Assembly: GCA_902800795.1 (NCBI GenBank)
Contig: CADCFQ010000009.1
Span: 124,001 to 188,000, forward strand
Source of the DNA: an uncultured Ruminococcus sp.
GTDB taxonomy: Bacteria > Bacillota > Clostridia > Oscillospirales > Ruminococcaceae
DNA length: 64,000 bases
Direction: 5' to 3'
Below the pieces are notes generated by a model. It saw only the letters and a program-made list of their open reading frames with translations, was not told the DNA's origin and made no database searches. A program made the position numbers and the translations under genes. Positions 1 through 8,962 of the stretch are shown here, piece after piece; the first letter of the stretch is position 1; the number at the start of each line of letters is the position of its first letter.

Positions 1-408
1 TGCCGAAGGCTCTTCGAGACCGTATTTTTTAAGGTCTTGTGCGTCCTTTTCGGCTATCTTCTTGGCTTCAAATCCCTCCAGGTTGTTCACCATGGATTGT
101 TCGGCGGTAAAGTCCTGGGACACCGAAACAAGATCCTCGATGACCCAGTTAGTCTTTCCGGAAGCCGGCTTCTCGACGGTGAATTCACCGTTTGCGTTCT
201 TGACAGCCACAGAGACTATGTCGGAAGCGCTCCTCGGGAGAATGACCACGCTCTCGTCCTTTTCGGCCTTGGATGAAGCCGCCTGTAAGGATGAGGAAGA
301 AGAGCTGCTGTCATCGGCAGGTGCGGTCTTCGAGAGGAAGAGAGCCACTCCGCCGAGGCAGGCCGCACATACTCCGCACACGATTATCCCTTGTATTTTA
401 GAATTCAT
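1..408 (-). CDS. DUF4340-type membrane-anchored protein, 3' end outside window
   Basis: This open frame runs off the left edge, so only its first 136 residues are visible. The start is an ATG at 406-408. A short N-terminal hydrophobic segment (about residues 7-26) is followed by a Ser-rich linker and then a domain with the pattern VVILPRSASDIVSVAVKN...WVIEDL, which resembles DUF4340 proteins. In known gliding-type ABC gene sets a DUF4340 protein often follows the GldG-like auxiliary protein, and that is its position here, 51 bases downstream of that gene. It is probably an extracytoplasmic partner of the transporter. The family assignment rests on motif memory and context; the biochemical role is unknown. 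Confidence 0.7.
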   Translation of the reverse strand, partial: MNSKIQGIIVCGVCAACLGGVALFLSKTAPADDSSSSSSSLQAASSKAEKDESVVILPRSASDIVSVAVKNANGEFTVEKPASGKTNWVIEDLVSVSQDFTAEQSMVNNLEGFEAKKIAEKDAQDLKKYGLEEPSA

Positions 409-459
409 TTTTAAACATCACCATGCTTCTTCTGATGTCAGAAATATCTGCTTTATCTG

Positions 460-2172
460 TTACTTGTTCTTGCGTCTTACCCAGACAACTATACCTATCA
501 CGAGAACGCAGACAGGAACGATGAGACAGAATGTCCATTTGAGCTTTGATTTCTGGCTCTCGTTTATATCGAACACGTTTCCTGTGATGGACTTAGGCTG
601 GATAGTAAGACCCTTGACAGTTGTCTTTCCTGTCATTCCGTTGAGCACGCTCACAAAGTATTCCGAGTTCTGATAGCGGTTATGCTGGAGATAATAATCC
701 GACAGCAGCGCCTCGGAGCCGAGGACCAGAACGTTTGAATAAACGGTGTCGTTGTCGTCTGTAAACTTAGCCTTCGAGCCGACAGCGGCATAGTTGAGCT
801 TGCCCTTTTCTATCTTGTCGCCGATAGCGATCTGACCGGTGGAAGAGTTGACCGACAGCATAGCCGAGTATGCCGAAGATGTGGACGAGAGATAAGCCTC
901 GCAGTAGTTCATGCCCTGCTCCTGGAACTTGACAGTTACAGGTCGGCAAAGGGTCGAAATGATCTTCGGAGAATCGGTGTGCATATCCTGGTCGTAGTTA
1001 TCCGAAACATAGTCGATGATAGTTGTACACGGCTCGTTGTAGTATCTTGCCGCATCGCTCTCGCAGATAACGCCTTCGCCCACTGCAAGACCGTATTCGT
1101 CCAGGAACTCGTCCAGGTTCGGGGTCTCCTGCTGGCCGTAGGATGCAACATAGATCATCTGCTTGCCAAGGTTTCCGTCGTTGTTGAGGAAGTTACTGAG
1201 CTTCTCAACATCCTGGGGAGTATAGTCTGCTCTGGGAGCAGGAACAACGATAACATCCGTTCTTTCGGGGATGTCCTGGGTGGTTATGTCGATAGAGTCA
1301 ACATTGTAGCCGTTTGCTTCCAGCAGAGACTGGAAGTAGGTGAGCTGTGCCAGCTCGCTGCTTCCTGTCAGGAAGGTAACATAGATCGGGTTCGGGTCGG
1401 TAACTGTCATAAGCGCCGATGTGAACGCCTGCTCGGCATTGGAAGACTCAACATAGCTTCCGTAGTAGTAGAGCACGTTCATATCGCCGTACTGTTCGGT
1501 GAGCATCTCGATGCTGTAGCCCGACTCTGACATCTGGGAGAGGAACTCGTCATTGAACTTGACAAGATCCACAAGGCCCACAGACTTTGTTCTCTTTATC
1601 TTCTTGCCGTCAGCCTCGCCCTCTGTCTCGAAATAGATCTCGTAAGCCGAAGGCTTTTCCTCATAATCCTTAGCGATCTCGGGGTTCGAGTCAATATCCA
1701 CAAAACGATAGGTTATGTGGCTGTTGAGCTTGGCATAGTTCTTTATAAGCTCGGATGCCTGTTTGGTATAGGAGTTATAACCCTCAAAAGCTTCCTCGCT
1801 TGCAAACACTGTTATGAGCACATCGGTGTCAACGCTCTTGACATACTTTTCTGTCTTTTCGGTGACAGAATAGATCTTGTCGCTTGTCAGGTCGATAGTT
1901 ATAGGATAGCGGTCAAAGATCATTGTGGTGACCACGTTCAGAAGCACCACAAGTGCCACGAACACACAGGTGAGGATAGTCGCCATTGTGCCGTGCTTGA
2001 GCTTTTTTGCTGTGCCCTTTGCTTCCTTCTTATCCTTTTTCTTCTTTTTATCTTTATTGTCATCCGCTTTGTCTTCAAGCTTCTTCTTCTCGTCCTTCAG
2101 AACATCAGCCAGAAGCTCGGCGCTGGAAGCGGAGACCTTTTCAACGCTTTCGTTATTGTCCATATTGTCCAT
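460..2172 (-). CDS. GldG-like ABC auxiliary protein
   Basis: A 570-residue protein. It has a highly charged Lys/Asp-rich cytoplasmic tail (about 1-60), one membrane helix (about 63-85), a large external domain and a C-terminal helix (about 546-565) followed by a basic RRKNK end. The external part contains the IDLTSDKIYSVTEKT pattern and a later VIVVPAPRADYTPQDVEKLSNFL stretch typical of the GldG / ABC-type uncharacterised transport family. The start is preceded by an AGGAGG on the minus strand. It follows the permease gene by 42 bases and the ATPase gene before that, so the three form one transporter operon. In Bacteroidota, GldAFG is needed for gliding; in Bacillota the substrate is not known. 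Confidence 0.85.
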   Translation of the reverse strand: MDNMDNNESVEKVSASSAELLADVLKDEKKKLEDKADDNKDKKKKKDKKEAKGTAKKLKHGTMATILTCVFVALVVLLNVVTTMIFDRYPITIDLTSDKIYSVTEKTEKYVKSVDTDVLITVFASEEAFEGYNSYTKQASELIKNYAKLNSHITYRFVDIDSNPEIAKDYEEKPSAYEIYFETEGEADGKKIKRTKSVGLVDLVKFNDEFLSQMSESGYSIEMLTEQYGDMNVLYYYGSYVESSNAEQAFTSALMTVTDPNPIYVTFLTGSSELAQLTYFQSLLEANGYNVDSIDITTQDIPERTDVIVVPAPRADYTPQDVEKLSNFLNNDGNLGKQMIYVASYGQQETPNLDEFLDEYGLAVGEGVICESDAARYYNEPCTTIIDYVSDNYDQDMHTDSPKIISTLCRPVTVKFQEQGMNYCEAYLSSTSSAYSAMLSVNSSTGQIAIGDKIEKGKLNYAAVGSKAKFTDDNDTVYSNVLVLGSEALLSDYYLQHNRYQNSEYFVSVLNGMTGKTTVKGLTIQPKSITGNVFDINESQKSKLKWTFCLIVPVCVLVIGIVVWVRRKNK

Positions 2173-2214
2173 AAATTCGCTTCCTCCTTTTTATGAGATA
2201 CCGTCTTTTCACTG

Positions 2215-2919
2215 TTATGCCCAGCGGCGCTTTTCGAGCACCCTGACTGTCAGGAAGAGGAACACTGCCACTGCGCTGACAAAGAACACAACGTTTGAAA
2301 AGTCGAACACTCCATAGGTAAAGGAGTAGTATCTTTCACCGAAGGAGATCCTGTTGCAGGCGGCTTTGAGCCACTCGAAAGGAAGGATGTTGGAGATAGT
2401 GGAAAGGAAGGATACCAGCAGCAGAGCGATAAAGCTTGAGACCGCCGCCACCACCTGGTTCTCGGTAAAGGACGAGCAGAGTATGCCTATCGAGATATAG
2501 GCGCCGCCCACCAGAGCCAGAGCCACCATGTTTCCGACTACCACGTTCCAGTCAGGGCTGCCGTAGGCGGATACCACAACTGCGAACACGCCTGTTATGG
2601 CTGCTGCACAAAGATAGATCACGAAGGCAGCGAGAAACTTTCCCACAACGATAGCGCCCAGCCCCACGGGAGCTGTGAGCAGACACTGATCCGTCTTCGA
2701 GCGCTTTTCCTCGGAGATGGTCCTCATAGTGAGGATGGGTATAAGAACGACTATTATTATCAGAAGAGATCCGAACACCGAGTCAAGCTTTGTATAGCCG
2801 CTTTCAAGACTTGAGTTCGAGAACATTATGCCAGCATAGGCATAGAATGCGGCCAGGAATATGTAGCCTATAGGAGAGGTGAAATAGGATCTCAGCTCTC
2901 TGCGGAAAATTGCGCCCAT
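2215..2919 (-). CDS. ABC-2 type permease (GldF-like)
   Basis: A 234-residue integral membrane protein with about six hydrophobic segments. The N-terminus MGAIFRRELRSYFTSPIGYIF is the usual opening of ABC-2 permeases: an amphipathic helix, then FTSPIGYI. The loop TISEEKRSKTDQCLLTAPV after the second helix is the cytoplasmic coupling segment of this family. Its start codon shares one base with the stop of the ATPase gene (TGATG at 2917-2921), which indicates translational coupling. It should form the membrane channel for the ATPase encoded just upstream. Export rather than import is expected for the ABC-2 family. Confidence 0.9.
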   Translation of the reverse strand: MGAIFRRELRSYFTSPIGYIFLAAFYAYAGIMFSNSSLESGYTKLDSVFGSLLIIIVVLIPILTMRTISEEKRSKTDQCLLTAPVGLGAIVVGKFLAAFVIYLCAAAITGVFAVVVSAYGSPDWNVVVGNMVALALVGGAYISIGILCSSFTENQVVAAVSSFIALLLVSFLSTISNILPFEWLKAACNRISFGERYYSFTYGVFDFSNVVFFVSAVAVFLFLTVRVLEKRRWA

Positions 2920-3893
2920 CAGTCCTCAGCCTCCTCTTCGTCATCGTTGTCGGTAAGGTCGATATCCTCGCCCATAGTAAGGCGCAGGAAGATATCCTCC
3001 AGCGACAGCTCGCTGGTCTTGAGCTCCAGCAGATACCAGCCGTGGCTGGCTATGCGTGTGAAAAGCTCTTTTCTTATGTCTGTTTTCTCGCCGGCCTCGA
3101 TATTATAAGTGCCGACGCCCTTGTGCTCCGAGATACACTCGGCGCTGATGACGCCCTTTATGCCCTTTATCATCCTGAGCACCTTTTCGCTCTCGCCTTC
3201 GATCTTGGCGCTGAGCTTGTTCTCGCCGGTCAGCTTCATCGAGAGGTTTTCCTCGGTGTCGTTGGCAACTATCTTTCCGTCGTTTATAACAACGATCTTG
3301 TCGCACACAGCCTGGACCTCGGAGAGGATGTGGGAGGACAGGATGACAGTGTGGTTCTTGCCCAGTTTTTTGATGAGCGTTCTTATCTCGATGATCTGGT
3401 TAGGGTCAAGACCAACGGTGGGCTCGTCAAGTATCAGGGTCTTGGGGTTGCCCACCAGCGCCTGTGCAAGGCCGACTCTCTGGCGGTAGCCCTTTGAAAG
3501 GTTCTTTATCATCCTGTTATAGACGTGCTCTATCTTTACCAGCTGGCAGATATCTTTAAGGTGGGATATCTTTGGCAGCTTGCACTTTTTAAGGTCATAG
3601 ATAAAGCTAAGGTATTCCTTTACGGTCATATCCACATAAAGGGGCGGTATCTCCGGCAGATAGCCTATCTGCTTCTTCGCCTTTACGGGATCCTCCAGGA
3701 TATCTATACCGTCGATAAGAGCCTTGCCGTCGGTACAGGAGATATATCCTGTGAGTATGTTCATAGTGGTCGATTTGCCGGCGCCGTTGGGGCCCAGAAA
3801 GCCCAGTATCTCGCCGTCCTCGGCCTTGAAAGAGATATTGTTCACGGCCTTTTTGTCGCCGTATCTCTTGGTCAGGTTTACAACTTCTATCAT
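2919..3893 (-). CDS. ABC transporter ATPase (GldA-like)
   Basis: A 324-residue ATPase. The Walker A motif GPNGAGKST lies at about 34-42, the signature LSKGYRQRVGLAQ near the middle, and Walker B is LILDEP followed by TVGLDPNQ; the H-loop is SSHIL. The extra C-terminal 100 residues (LELKTSELSLEDIFLRLT region) are typical of GldA/CcmA-type exporter ATPases. It ends in an acidic tail (DDDEEEEAED). It is the first gene of a four-gene set with the permease, GldG-like and DUF4340 genes. No strong promoter was identified in the 135 bases separating it from gltX, so it may be partly transcribed from the upstream operon. Confidence 0.93.
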   Translation of the reverse strand: MIEVVNLTKRYGDKKAVNNISFKAEDGEILGFLGPNGAGKSTTMNILTGYISCTDGKALIDGIDILEDPVKAKKQIGYLPEIPPLYVDMTVKEYLSFIYDLKKCKLPKISHLKDICQLVKIEHVYNRMIKNLSKGYRQRVGLAQALVGNPKTLILDEPTVGLDPNQIIEIRTLIKKLGKNHTVILSSHILSEVQAVCDKIVVINDGKIVANDTEENLSMKLTGENKLSAKIEGESEKVLRMIKGIKGVISAECISEHKGVGTYNIEAGEKTDIRKELFTRIASHGWYLLELKTSELSLEDIFLRLTMGEDIDLTDNDDEEEAED

Positions 3894-4028
3894 TTGGGTC
3901 GTTCCCTCGGGAACTCCTTCCTCCTTTCAGAGCTGCCGCTTCTGCGGCTCATGCCCTTTCAAAACGGGCACAGCAATATAAAATATACTCTGTTACTGTG
4001 ACAGCCTTGTGACAGAGTGGAAAGCTTA
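3894..4028. other. Intergenic region between gltX and the GldA-type operon
   Basis: This gap holds an imperfect hairpin (GAG...CCGC TTCT GCGG CTC around 3930-3950) and two close copies of CTGTCAC in minus-strand reading (within about 3988-4018). These repeats could be a regulator site for the ABC operon, but no regulator gene lies nearby and no convincing -35/-10 pair was found. Confidence 0.3.
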
Positions 4029-5483
4029 TTATGAAAGCTGAGCTATTCCCTTCTTTACTCTGTCTATCGAGTCCTCTTTTCCCAGCAGGTGAGCAAGCTC
4101 CACAGCTCCGCCGGGGGTCGAGGGCTTGCCCGAAAGGGCAACTCTCAGCGGCCAGAGGATAAGGCCGTTTTTGCATCCCAGCTTTGCTATAAGATCAAAC
4201 AGTGCATCGTGTACGCCGTCCATGCTCCAGTCCTCCAGCTGCTCCAGAACAGGAAGGACAGCCTTCAGGGATTCGAGGGAGTTCTCGGCGTTTGTCTTCA
4301 TCTTCTTGTGGGTATAGAGCTCGTTGTCATAAGCGGGGAGCTCGTCAAAGAAGTCCACCATCTCGGGGATGTCGGTGAACACCTCAGTTCTTGCCTGCAA
4401 AAGTGCGGCTATCTCGTCAAGGTCGATATCTTCACGCTTTATGCTCTGTCTGATATAGGGCTTTGCATACTCTGCGAACTTCTCGGGAGCAAGAGCCTTG
4501 ATATACTTGGCGTTTATAGCTCTCAGCTTCATTGGGTCGAAGATAGCAGGGGACTTTGAAAGTCCGTGGATATCAAACTCCTGTACCAGCTCGTCGAGGG
4601 TGAATATCTCCTGCTCGGACTTCGGTGCCCAGCCCAGCAGAGCTATATAGTTTATAACTGCCTCTTTGAGGTAGCCCTTCTGCATAAGGTCCTGATAGGA
4701 GGCGTCGCCGTCACGCTTTGAAAGCTTGTGCTGCTTGTCCTTCATGATATGCTCAACATGGATGTAGGTAGGCTCGTCCCAGCCGAAAGCCTTGTAGAGC
4801 AGGGTATACTTGGGAGCAGAAGCGAGATACTCGTTTCCTCTTACAACATGGGTTATCCCCATAAGGTGGTCGTCCACAACATTTGCAAAATTATAGGTGG
4901 GCATACCGTCGGTCTTTATAAGTATCTGGTCGTCAAGCTCGGAACAGTCTACGGTTATGTCGCCGTAAAGCTCATCGTGGAAGGTTATCTCGCCCTCGGG
5001 GATAGCCTGTCTGATAACATAAGGCTTGCCCTCGGCAAGGTTCTTTTCTATCTCTTCCTTGGAAAGGTCCCTGCAGTGTCTGTCATACATAGGGGTAACG
5101 CCCTTTGCTTCCTGCTCGGCTCTCACCTTGTCGAGTCTTTCCTTGTCGCAGAAGCAGTAATAAGCCTCGCCCTTTTCCACCAGCTGCAGTGCATACTCCT
5201 TGAACATACCCATTCTCTCGGACTGTACATAGGGTCCAACGGGGCCGCCGATGTCGGGGCCTTCGTCCCAGTTGAGTCCCACGTCCTTGAGCGTGTTGTA
5301 TATAACGTCAACAGCGCCTTCAACATAGCGCTCCTGGTCGGTGTCCTCTATTCTAAGTATAAAATCTCCGCCATGCTTTTTTGCTATCAGATATGCAAAA
5401 AGAGCGGTCCTCAGATTTCCGATGTGCATATATCCCGTCGGAGAGGGAGCAAATCTTGTTCTTACCTTGTTCAAAGCAAACAT
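4029..5483 (-). CDS. gltX: Glutamate--tRNA ligase
   Basis: A 484-residue class I aminoacyl-tRNA synthetase that charges tRNA-Glu with glutamate. In many Bacillota the enzyme also mischarges tRNA-Gln. The HIGH-type motif is visible as [18 protein letters not shown] near the N-terminus and the KMSKS-type loop as [11 protein letters not shown]. The length matches bacterial GltX. The start [17 protein letters not shown] is the standard opening. It lies downstream of ribF and a small membrane-protein gene on the same strand, at the end of the translation operon. Confidence 0.97.
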   Translation of the reverse strand: MFALNKVRTRFAPSPTGYMHIGNLRTALFAYLIAKKHGGDFILRIEDTDQERYVEGAVDVIYNTLKDVGLNWDEGPDIGGPVGPYVQSERMGMFKEYALQLVEKGEAYYCFCDKERLDKVRAEQEAKGVTPMYDRHCRDLSKEEIEKNLAEGKPYVIRQAIPEGEITFHDELYGDITVDCSELDDQILIKTDGMPTYNFANVVDDHLMGITHVVRGNEYLASAPKYTLLYKAFGWDEPTYIHVEHIMKDKQHKLSKRDGDASYQDLMQKGYLKEAVINYIALLGWAPKSEQEIFTLDELVQEFDIHGLSKSPAIFDPMKLRAINAKYIKALAPEKFAEYAKPYIRQSIKREDIDLDEIAALLQARTEVFTDIPEMVDFFDELPAYDNELYTHKKMKTNAENSLESLKAVLPVLEQLEDWSMDGVHDALFDLIAKLGCKNGLILWPLRVALSGKPSTPGGAVELAHLLGKEDSIDRVKKGIAQLS

Positions 5484-5510
5484 CCTTTCTTTGTCGGTCT
5501 TAAACGGCTG

Positions 5511-5699
5511 TCATTTCCGGAGATACATAAGGTATCCCACAGCAGCAGCCACAGCCGCAGGCGCCAGAACATCACGCCGCAGCACAAAATGATAGGGGCT
5601 GTGAAGAAAAAACCTTGCGTGCATCATCTCATACAGGATCCAGAATCCTGTCATCAGCAGCACGAACAGAGTGAATTTTACCCATTTGTTTTTTATCAT
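5511..5699 (-). CDS. Small two-helix membrane protein, unknown function
   Basis: A 62-residue protein with two hydrophobic segments: about 8-24 (VKFTLFVLLMTGFWILYEMM region) and about 44-58 (LAPAAVAAAVGYLMYL). The short loop between them is basic (HARFFLHSPYHFVLRRD). It starts six bases after the ribF stop and ends 27 bases before gltX, so it is likely co-transcribed with both. The tight placement and lack of an alternative frame support it as a real gene. I do not recognise the family. Confidence 0.6.
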   Translation of the reverse strand: MIKNKWVKFTLFVLLMTGFWILYEMMHARFFLHSPYHFVLRRDVLAPAAVAAAVGYLMYLRK

Positions 5700-5705
5700 T
5701 GTTTC

Positions 5706-6638
5706 CTACCCGTTTTCTTCAAAATATCTCTGAGCCTGCATAGTATTGCGTCTTATCTCGGCTTTCAGCTCGTCGATGCTTTCAAAACGCTTTTCCGGTC
5801 TCAGAAACTCGAAAAGCTCAAGCCTTACGTTCCTGCCGTAAAGGTCGCCCTCATAGCCCAGTATAAAGGTCTCGGCCAGCGGCCTTGTGAGGTCTGCCTC
5901 GACGGTGGGTTTAAGGCCTATATCAGTGACAGCGTTATAGGTCTTGCCCTCAACGCTGACACGGGAGCAGTAAACACCGAATCTTGGCAGCACCCGGCCT
6001 CTCGGTATGGCCTGGTTTATGGTAGGGAAGTTCCAGGTCCTTCCCCTCTGAAAGCCATGCTCGACAGGCAGCTCGAACCCGAACCGATATCCCAGCAGCT
6101 CATTTGCCTTTGCTATCTCGCCCTGTCTTATCAGCTTTCTTATCAGCGTCGAGCTTATGGTCACGCCGTCGGTCGTCAGCGCCCTGGCGACAGTGACCTC
6201 GATGCCATATTTTTCGCCAAGGCGTTTAAGGTCATCCGCCTTGCCTACAGCGCCCCGCCCGAAGGTGAAATCCTCGCCGCACACAGCACCCACGCAGCCC
6301 ATTTTCCCGAGCAGTATATCTCTCACGAAAGCTTCGGGTCTCATCCCTTTAAGGTCCGAGAACTCGGGCGAATAGAGATAGTCTGTCCCTGCCTCAGCGA
6401 TGCGCTCGCTTTTCATATTGTCATCCAGCAGCATCTCGAGCATCCCGTCATGGCCCTTAGAGGTCACGCTGTCGGTCTTGAAGCAGAACACCGCCGAAGA
6501 AGCGCCTATGCTCCGTGCCTTTGATACTGCCGTATCGATTATATATCTGTGACCTCTGTGAACGCCGTCGAAAAGCCCGAGAGCACACACGGTCCGTTCA
6601 TTGCGGGGGATACCGCTGTTATCATCAATTATTATCAA
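5706..6638 (-). CDS. ribF: Bifunctional riboflavin kinase / FAD synthetase
   Basis: It makes FMN and then FAD from riboflavin. The FAD-synthetase nucleotidyltransferase motif is visible as GLFDGVHRGHRYI, and the C-terminal riboflavin kinase domain shows RGRTWNFPTINQ and the later FGVYCSRV. I place the start at a TTG at 6636-6638, giving 310 residues, close to the family's usual length; a GGGGTGAT sequence stands just before it. The alternative is a GTG at 6684-6686 that overlaps the truB stop as GTGA. It would add 16 residues with a CPVC pair not usual for RibF and has no visible ribosome site. It belongs to the rimP-to-gltX operon. Confidence 0.93.
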   Translation of the reverse strand: MIIIDDNSGIPRNERTVCALGLFDGVHRGHRYIIDTAVSKARSIGASSAVFCFKTDSVTSKGHDGMLEMLLDDNMKSERIAEAGTDYLYSPEFSDLKGMRPEAFVRDILLGKMGCVGAVCGEDFTFGRGAVGKADDLKRLGEKYGIEVTVARALTTDGVTISSTLIRKLIRQGEIAKANELLGYRFGFELPVEHGFQRGRTWNFPTINQAIPRGRVLPRFGVYCSRVSVEGKTYNAVTDIGLKPTVEADLTRPLAETFILGYEGDLYGRNVRLELFEFLRPEKRFESIDELKAEIRRNTMQAQRYFEENG

Positions 6639-6682
6639 AACATCACCCCGAAATCCACAGACAGGGCAGACAGCCCTCTCTG

Positions 6683-7591
6683 TCACTGAGTGTCAAAAAA
6701 GTTCTTCAAAGTGCCGAACTGATCTTCATAAAACTTACCGAGCCCCAGAAAGCTTCCGTCTGCGCCGTAGACCCTGAAGGTCTTGCCGCAGGCTTCCGTG
6801 CCTGTCTGTTCTGCTCTTAGTCTTACTCCGTTTTTATAGAGCCAGGTCTCTTTCTCTCCCAGCGTCAGTTCATCATAGACCGCAAAGATCTTGTCCGTCG
6901 GCAGCAGCAGCTCCTCCAGCTGGCGGTCGTTCTGGGCGTCTGTTATCTCGGCCAGAGTATAGCACTCATCCAGAGAAAAGCCGCCCGAATAAGTCCTTTC
7001 AAGGTCTGTCATCAGCCCGACAGTTCCGAGCTGTTCGGCTATATCCCTTATAAGAGCCCTGATATAGGTGCCCTTGCGGCAGTTGACCGCTATCACCGCT
7101 GCCTGTTTTTTTTCGTCAAAGCTTCTAAGCGTTATGCTGTCTACGGTCACAGGTCTTGGCGGAAGATCGAGAGTCTTGCCTTCTCTTGCCAGCTCATAAA
7201 GCCTTCTGCCGCCGACCTTTATAGCGGAATACATAGGCGGCACCTGCATAAGGTCGCCGACAAACTTGTGGAGAACATTCTCGAGCTCCTCCTCGGTCAC
7301 TCTCTTTGTGCTGGTCAGCGTCACCGTTCCGGTAGCGTCCAGCGTGTCCGAGGTCTCACCGAACCGAAGAGCGGCGATATAGCTTTTTCTGTTGTCGGGA
7401 ACTATATCGCAGGCTTTGGCAGCCTTTCCTATAAACAGGGGCAGCACCCCGGAAGCCATGGGGTCCAGTGTTCCGCCGTGGCCGATCTTTTTGATGCCTG
7501 TTATGCTCCTCACCTTGGCCACGATGTCAAAAGACGTCCAGCCTTCAGGCTTATAAACGGGGAGCACTCCGTTAATCCTGTTTTGTTCCAT
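6683..7591 (-). CDS. truB: tRNA pseudouridine(55) synthase
   Basis: A 302-residue enzyme that isomerises U55 in the T-loop of tRNAs. The catalytic motif GGTLDPMASGVLPL with its Asp is near the N-terminus, after the family opening NGVLPVYKPEGWTSFDIV. A C-terminal PUA-like region follows (ENGV.. pattern YKNGVRLRAEQ). The first 20 bases overlap the end of nrnA, so translation of the two is probably coupled. The neighbours rbfA, nrnA and ribF are the usual ones in Bacillota. Confidence 0.97.
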   Translation of the reverse strand: MEQNRINGVLPVYKPEGWTSFDIVAKVRSITGIKKIGHGGTLDPMASGVLPLFIGKAAKACDIVPDNRKSYIAALRFGETSDTLDATGTVTLTSTKRVTEEELENVLHKFVGDLMQVPPMYSAIKVGGRRLYELAREGKTLDLPPRPVTVDSITLRSFDEKKQAAVIAVNCRKGTYIRALIRDIAEQLGTVGLMTDLERTYSGGFSLDECYTLAEITDAQNDRQLEELLLPTDKIFAVYDELTLGEKETWLYKNGVRLRAEQTGTEACGKTFRVYGADGSFLGLGKFYEDQFGTLKNFFDTQ

Positions 7592-8537
7592 TTAACTCCT
7601 TGTCTACCTGCATAAGCAGCATACTCCTGACCTCAGCAAGCGGTGCGTGGATCTCGCAGCCGGCTGCACGGATGTGTCCGCCGCCGCCGAAATTCTTGCA
7701 GAAAGCGGAAGCGTCCACCTCTTCTGTTGTCCTCACCGATATCTTATAAACGTTCTCGTGGCGCTCCTTTACGGTTATGCCGATCTGAACGCCCTCGACG
7801 CTCAGCGGGATGGAAGCGAGTCCCTCAAATTCGGAAGCGTCAACGCCGCTTTCCTCCATTGTTTCCCTCGAGAGGATTATAAGCGAGCACTTGTCGTCGT
7901 AGTAGTACTCCATGTGTCTTGCGACGCCCTGCTCGACACGCATCCTTGCCTTGCTCTTGACATCGAACATCTTGCGGTTGATTATCGCAAAGTTGATATC
8001 GAAGTTTTCCATCAGCTCGGCAGCGATTCGGTGTGTCTCCGGAGTGGTGTTCTCATACTTGAAGCACCCTGTATCCGTAGCGATACCTGTATAGAGAGCT
8101 TCGGCGATATGCTTTGTCACAGGCTTTCCGGACTCCCTCATTATCTTATAAAGGATAAGAGCCGCCGCCGGAGCCTTTGCGTCAACATAGGTGTTCTTTG
8201 CATAGTTCTTGTTGGAGATATGGTGATCTATACAGAGGTCGATAGCGCCCTCTTTTGCATACCTTTCCAGGTTGTGACCGAGAAGCACAGTGTCTGCTAT
8301 ATCCACAGCGATGACATACTTCTCCTCAAAATCCTGCTCATAGTAGCCCTCGTAGATAAAGTCATATCTCTCGGGAAAGCCCTCGGAATTGAGCACATTT
8401 GCTTTCTTGCCCATATTGCGCAGGAATTCGCAGAGCGCAAACCCGCAGCCCAGGGTGTCTCCGTCGGGGCTTTTGTGAGTGAGGATGGTGAAGCAGTTAT
8501 TCTCTTCAAATATGCTGTTTATCTGTTCAAACGTCAT
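7572..8537 (-). CDS. nrnA: DHH/DHHA1 phosphoesterase, oligoribonuclease/pAp phosphatase
   Basis: A DHH-family phosphoesterase of 321 residues that degrades very short RNA and dephosphorylates pAp. Motifs seen are THKSPDGDTLG (metal site), AVDIADT, the DHH motif in IDHHISNKNYA and the DHHA1 glycine motif GGGGHIRAAG. I use the ATG at 8535-8537 (MTFEQINSIFEENN), which has a GAGGGTAGCGGTG ribosome site. An upstream in-frame ATG at 8580-8582 would add 15 residues lying entirely within rbfA. With this start the gene overlaps rbfA by 11 bases. Confidence 0.95.
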   Translation of the reverse strand: MTFEQINSIFEENNCFTILTHKSPDGDTLGCGFALCEFLRNMGKKANVLNSEGFPERYDFIYEGYYEQDFEEKYVIAVDIADTVLLGHNLERYAKEGAIDLCIDHHISNKNYAKNTYVDAKAPAAALILYKIMRESGKPVTKHIAEALYTGIATDTGCFKYENTTPETHRIAAELMENFDINFAIINRKMFDVKSKARMRVEQGVARHMEYYYDDKCSLIILSRETMEESGVDASEFEGLASIPLSVEGVQIGITVKERHENVYKISVRTTEEVDASAFCKNFGGGGHIRAAGCEIHAPLAEVRSMLLMQVDKELNGTKQD

Positions 8538-8913
8538 CTTCACCGCTACCTTCCTCGTCGGGCTCCTCGGGCACAAGCTCACGGAGCCTCTTTGTTATCT
8601 GCGCCGAGTGCTCGATAGAGTCATCGGCAATGAATTTAAGATCGGGGCACTTCTTTACCCCAAGGACATTGGAGATCTCTCTTTTGATATAACCCGAGGC
8701 CGACTCGAAGCCCTTGACAGCCTCTTTTGCTCTGTCAAGACCCTCGAAGCTCGAGATATACACTCTGCAGAACGACCCGTCTCTTGCAACATCGCATCTT
8801 ACCACGGTGAGCATATAGCCGCCTGCTATCCTCGGGTCCTTGAGCTCACGCATCATCCCCGAGATTATCCTTTTTATATCCTCGGACATACGTCCTGCCT
8901 TATGTGAAGCCAT
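8527..8913 (-). CDS. rbfA: 30S ribosome-binding factor A
   Basis: A 128-residue KH-like protein needed for late 30S maturation and 16S rRNA 5'-end processing. The sequence has the family opening (SEDIKRIISGMMRELKDPRI) and the later ISNVLGVKKCPDLKFIADDSIEHS, which carries the conserved P.L.F..D.S.E. pattern. The C-terminus is acidic. The 49-base gap to infB and the overlap with nrnA place it inside the operon. Confidence 0.95.
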   Translation of the reverse strand: MASHKAGRMSEDIKRIISGMMRELKDPRIAGGYMLTVVRCDVARDGSFCRVYISSFEGLDRAKEAVKGFESASGYIKREISNVLGVKKCPDLKFIADDSIEHSAQITKRLRELVPEEPDEEGSGEDDV

Positions 8914-8962
8914 TGTGTACTCCTTCTATGCGATCCGTTCAGTCCCGGATCTGCTGCCGGGA

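Noticed and set aside
4728-6524. 598-codon open frame on the plus strand across gltX, the small membrane-protein gene and ribF
   Set aside because: It is antisense to three better-supported genes and has no domain or ribosome site.
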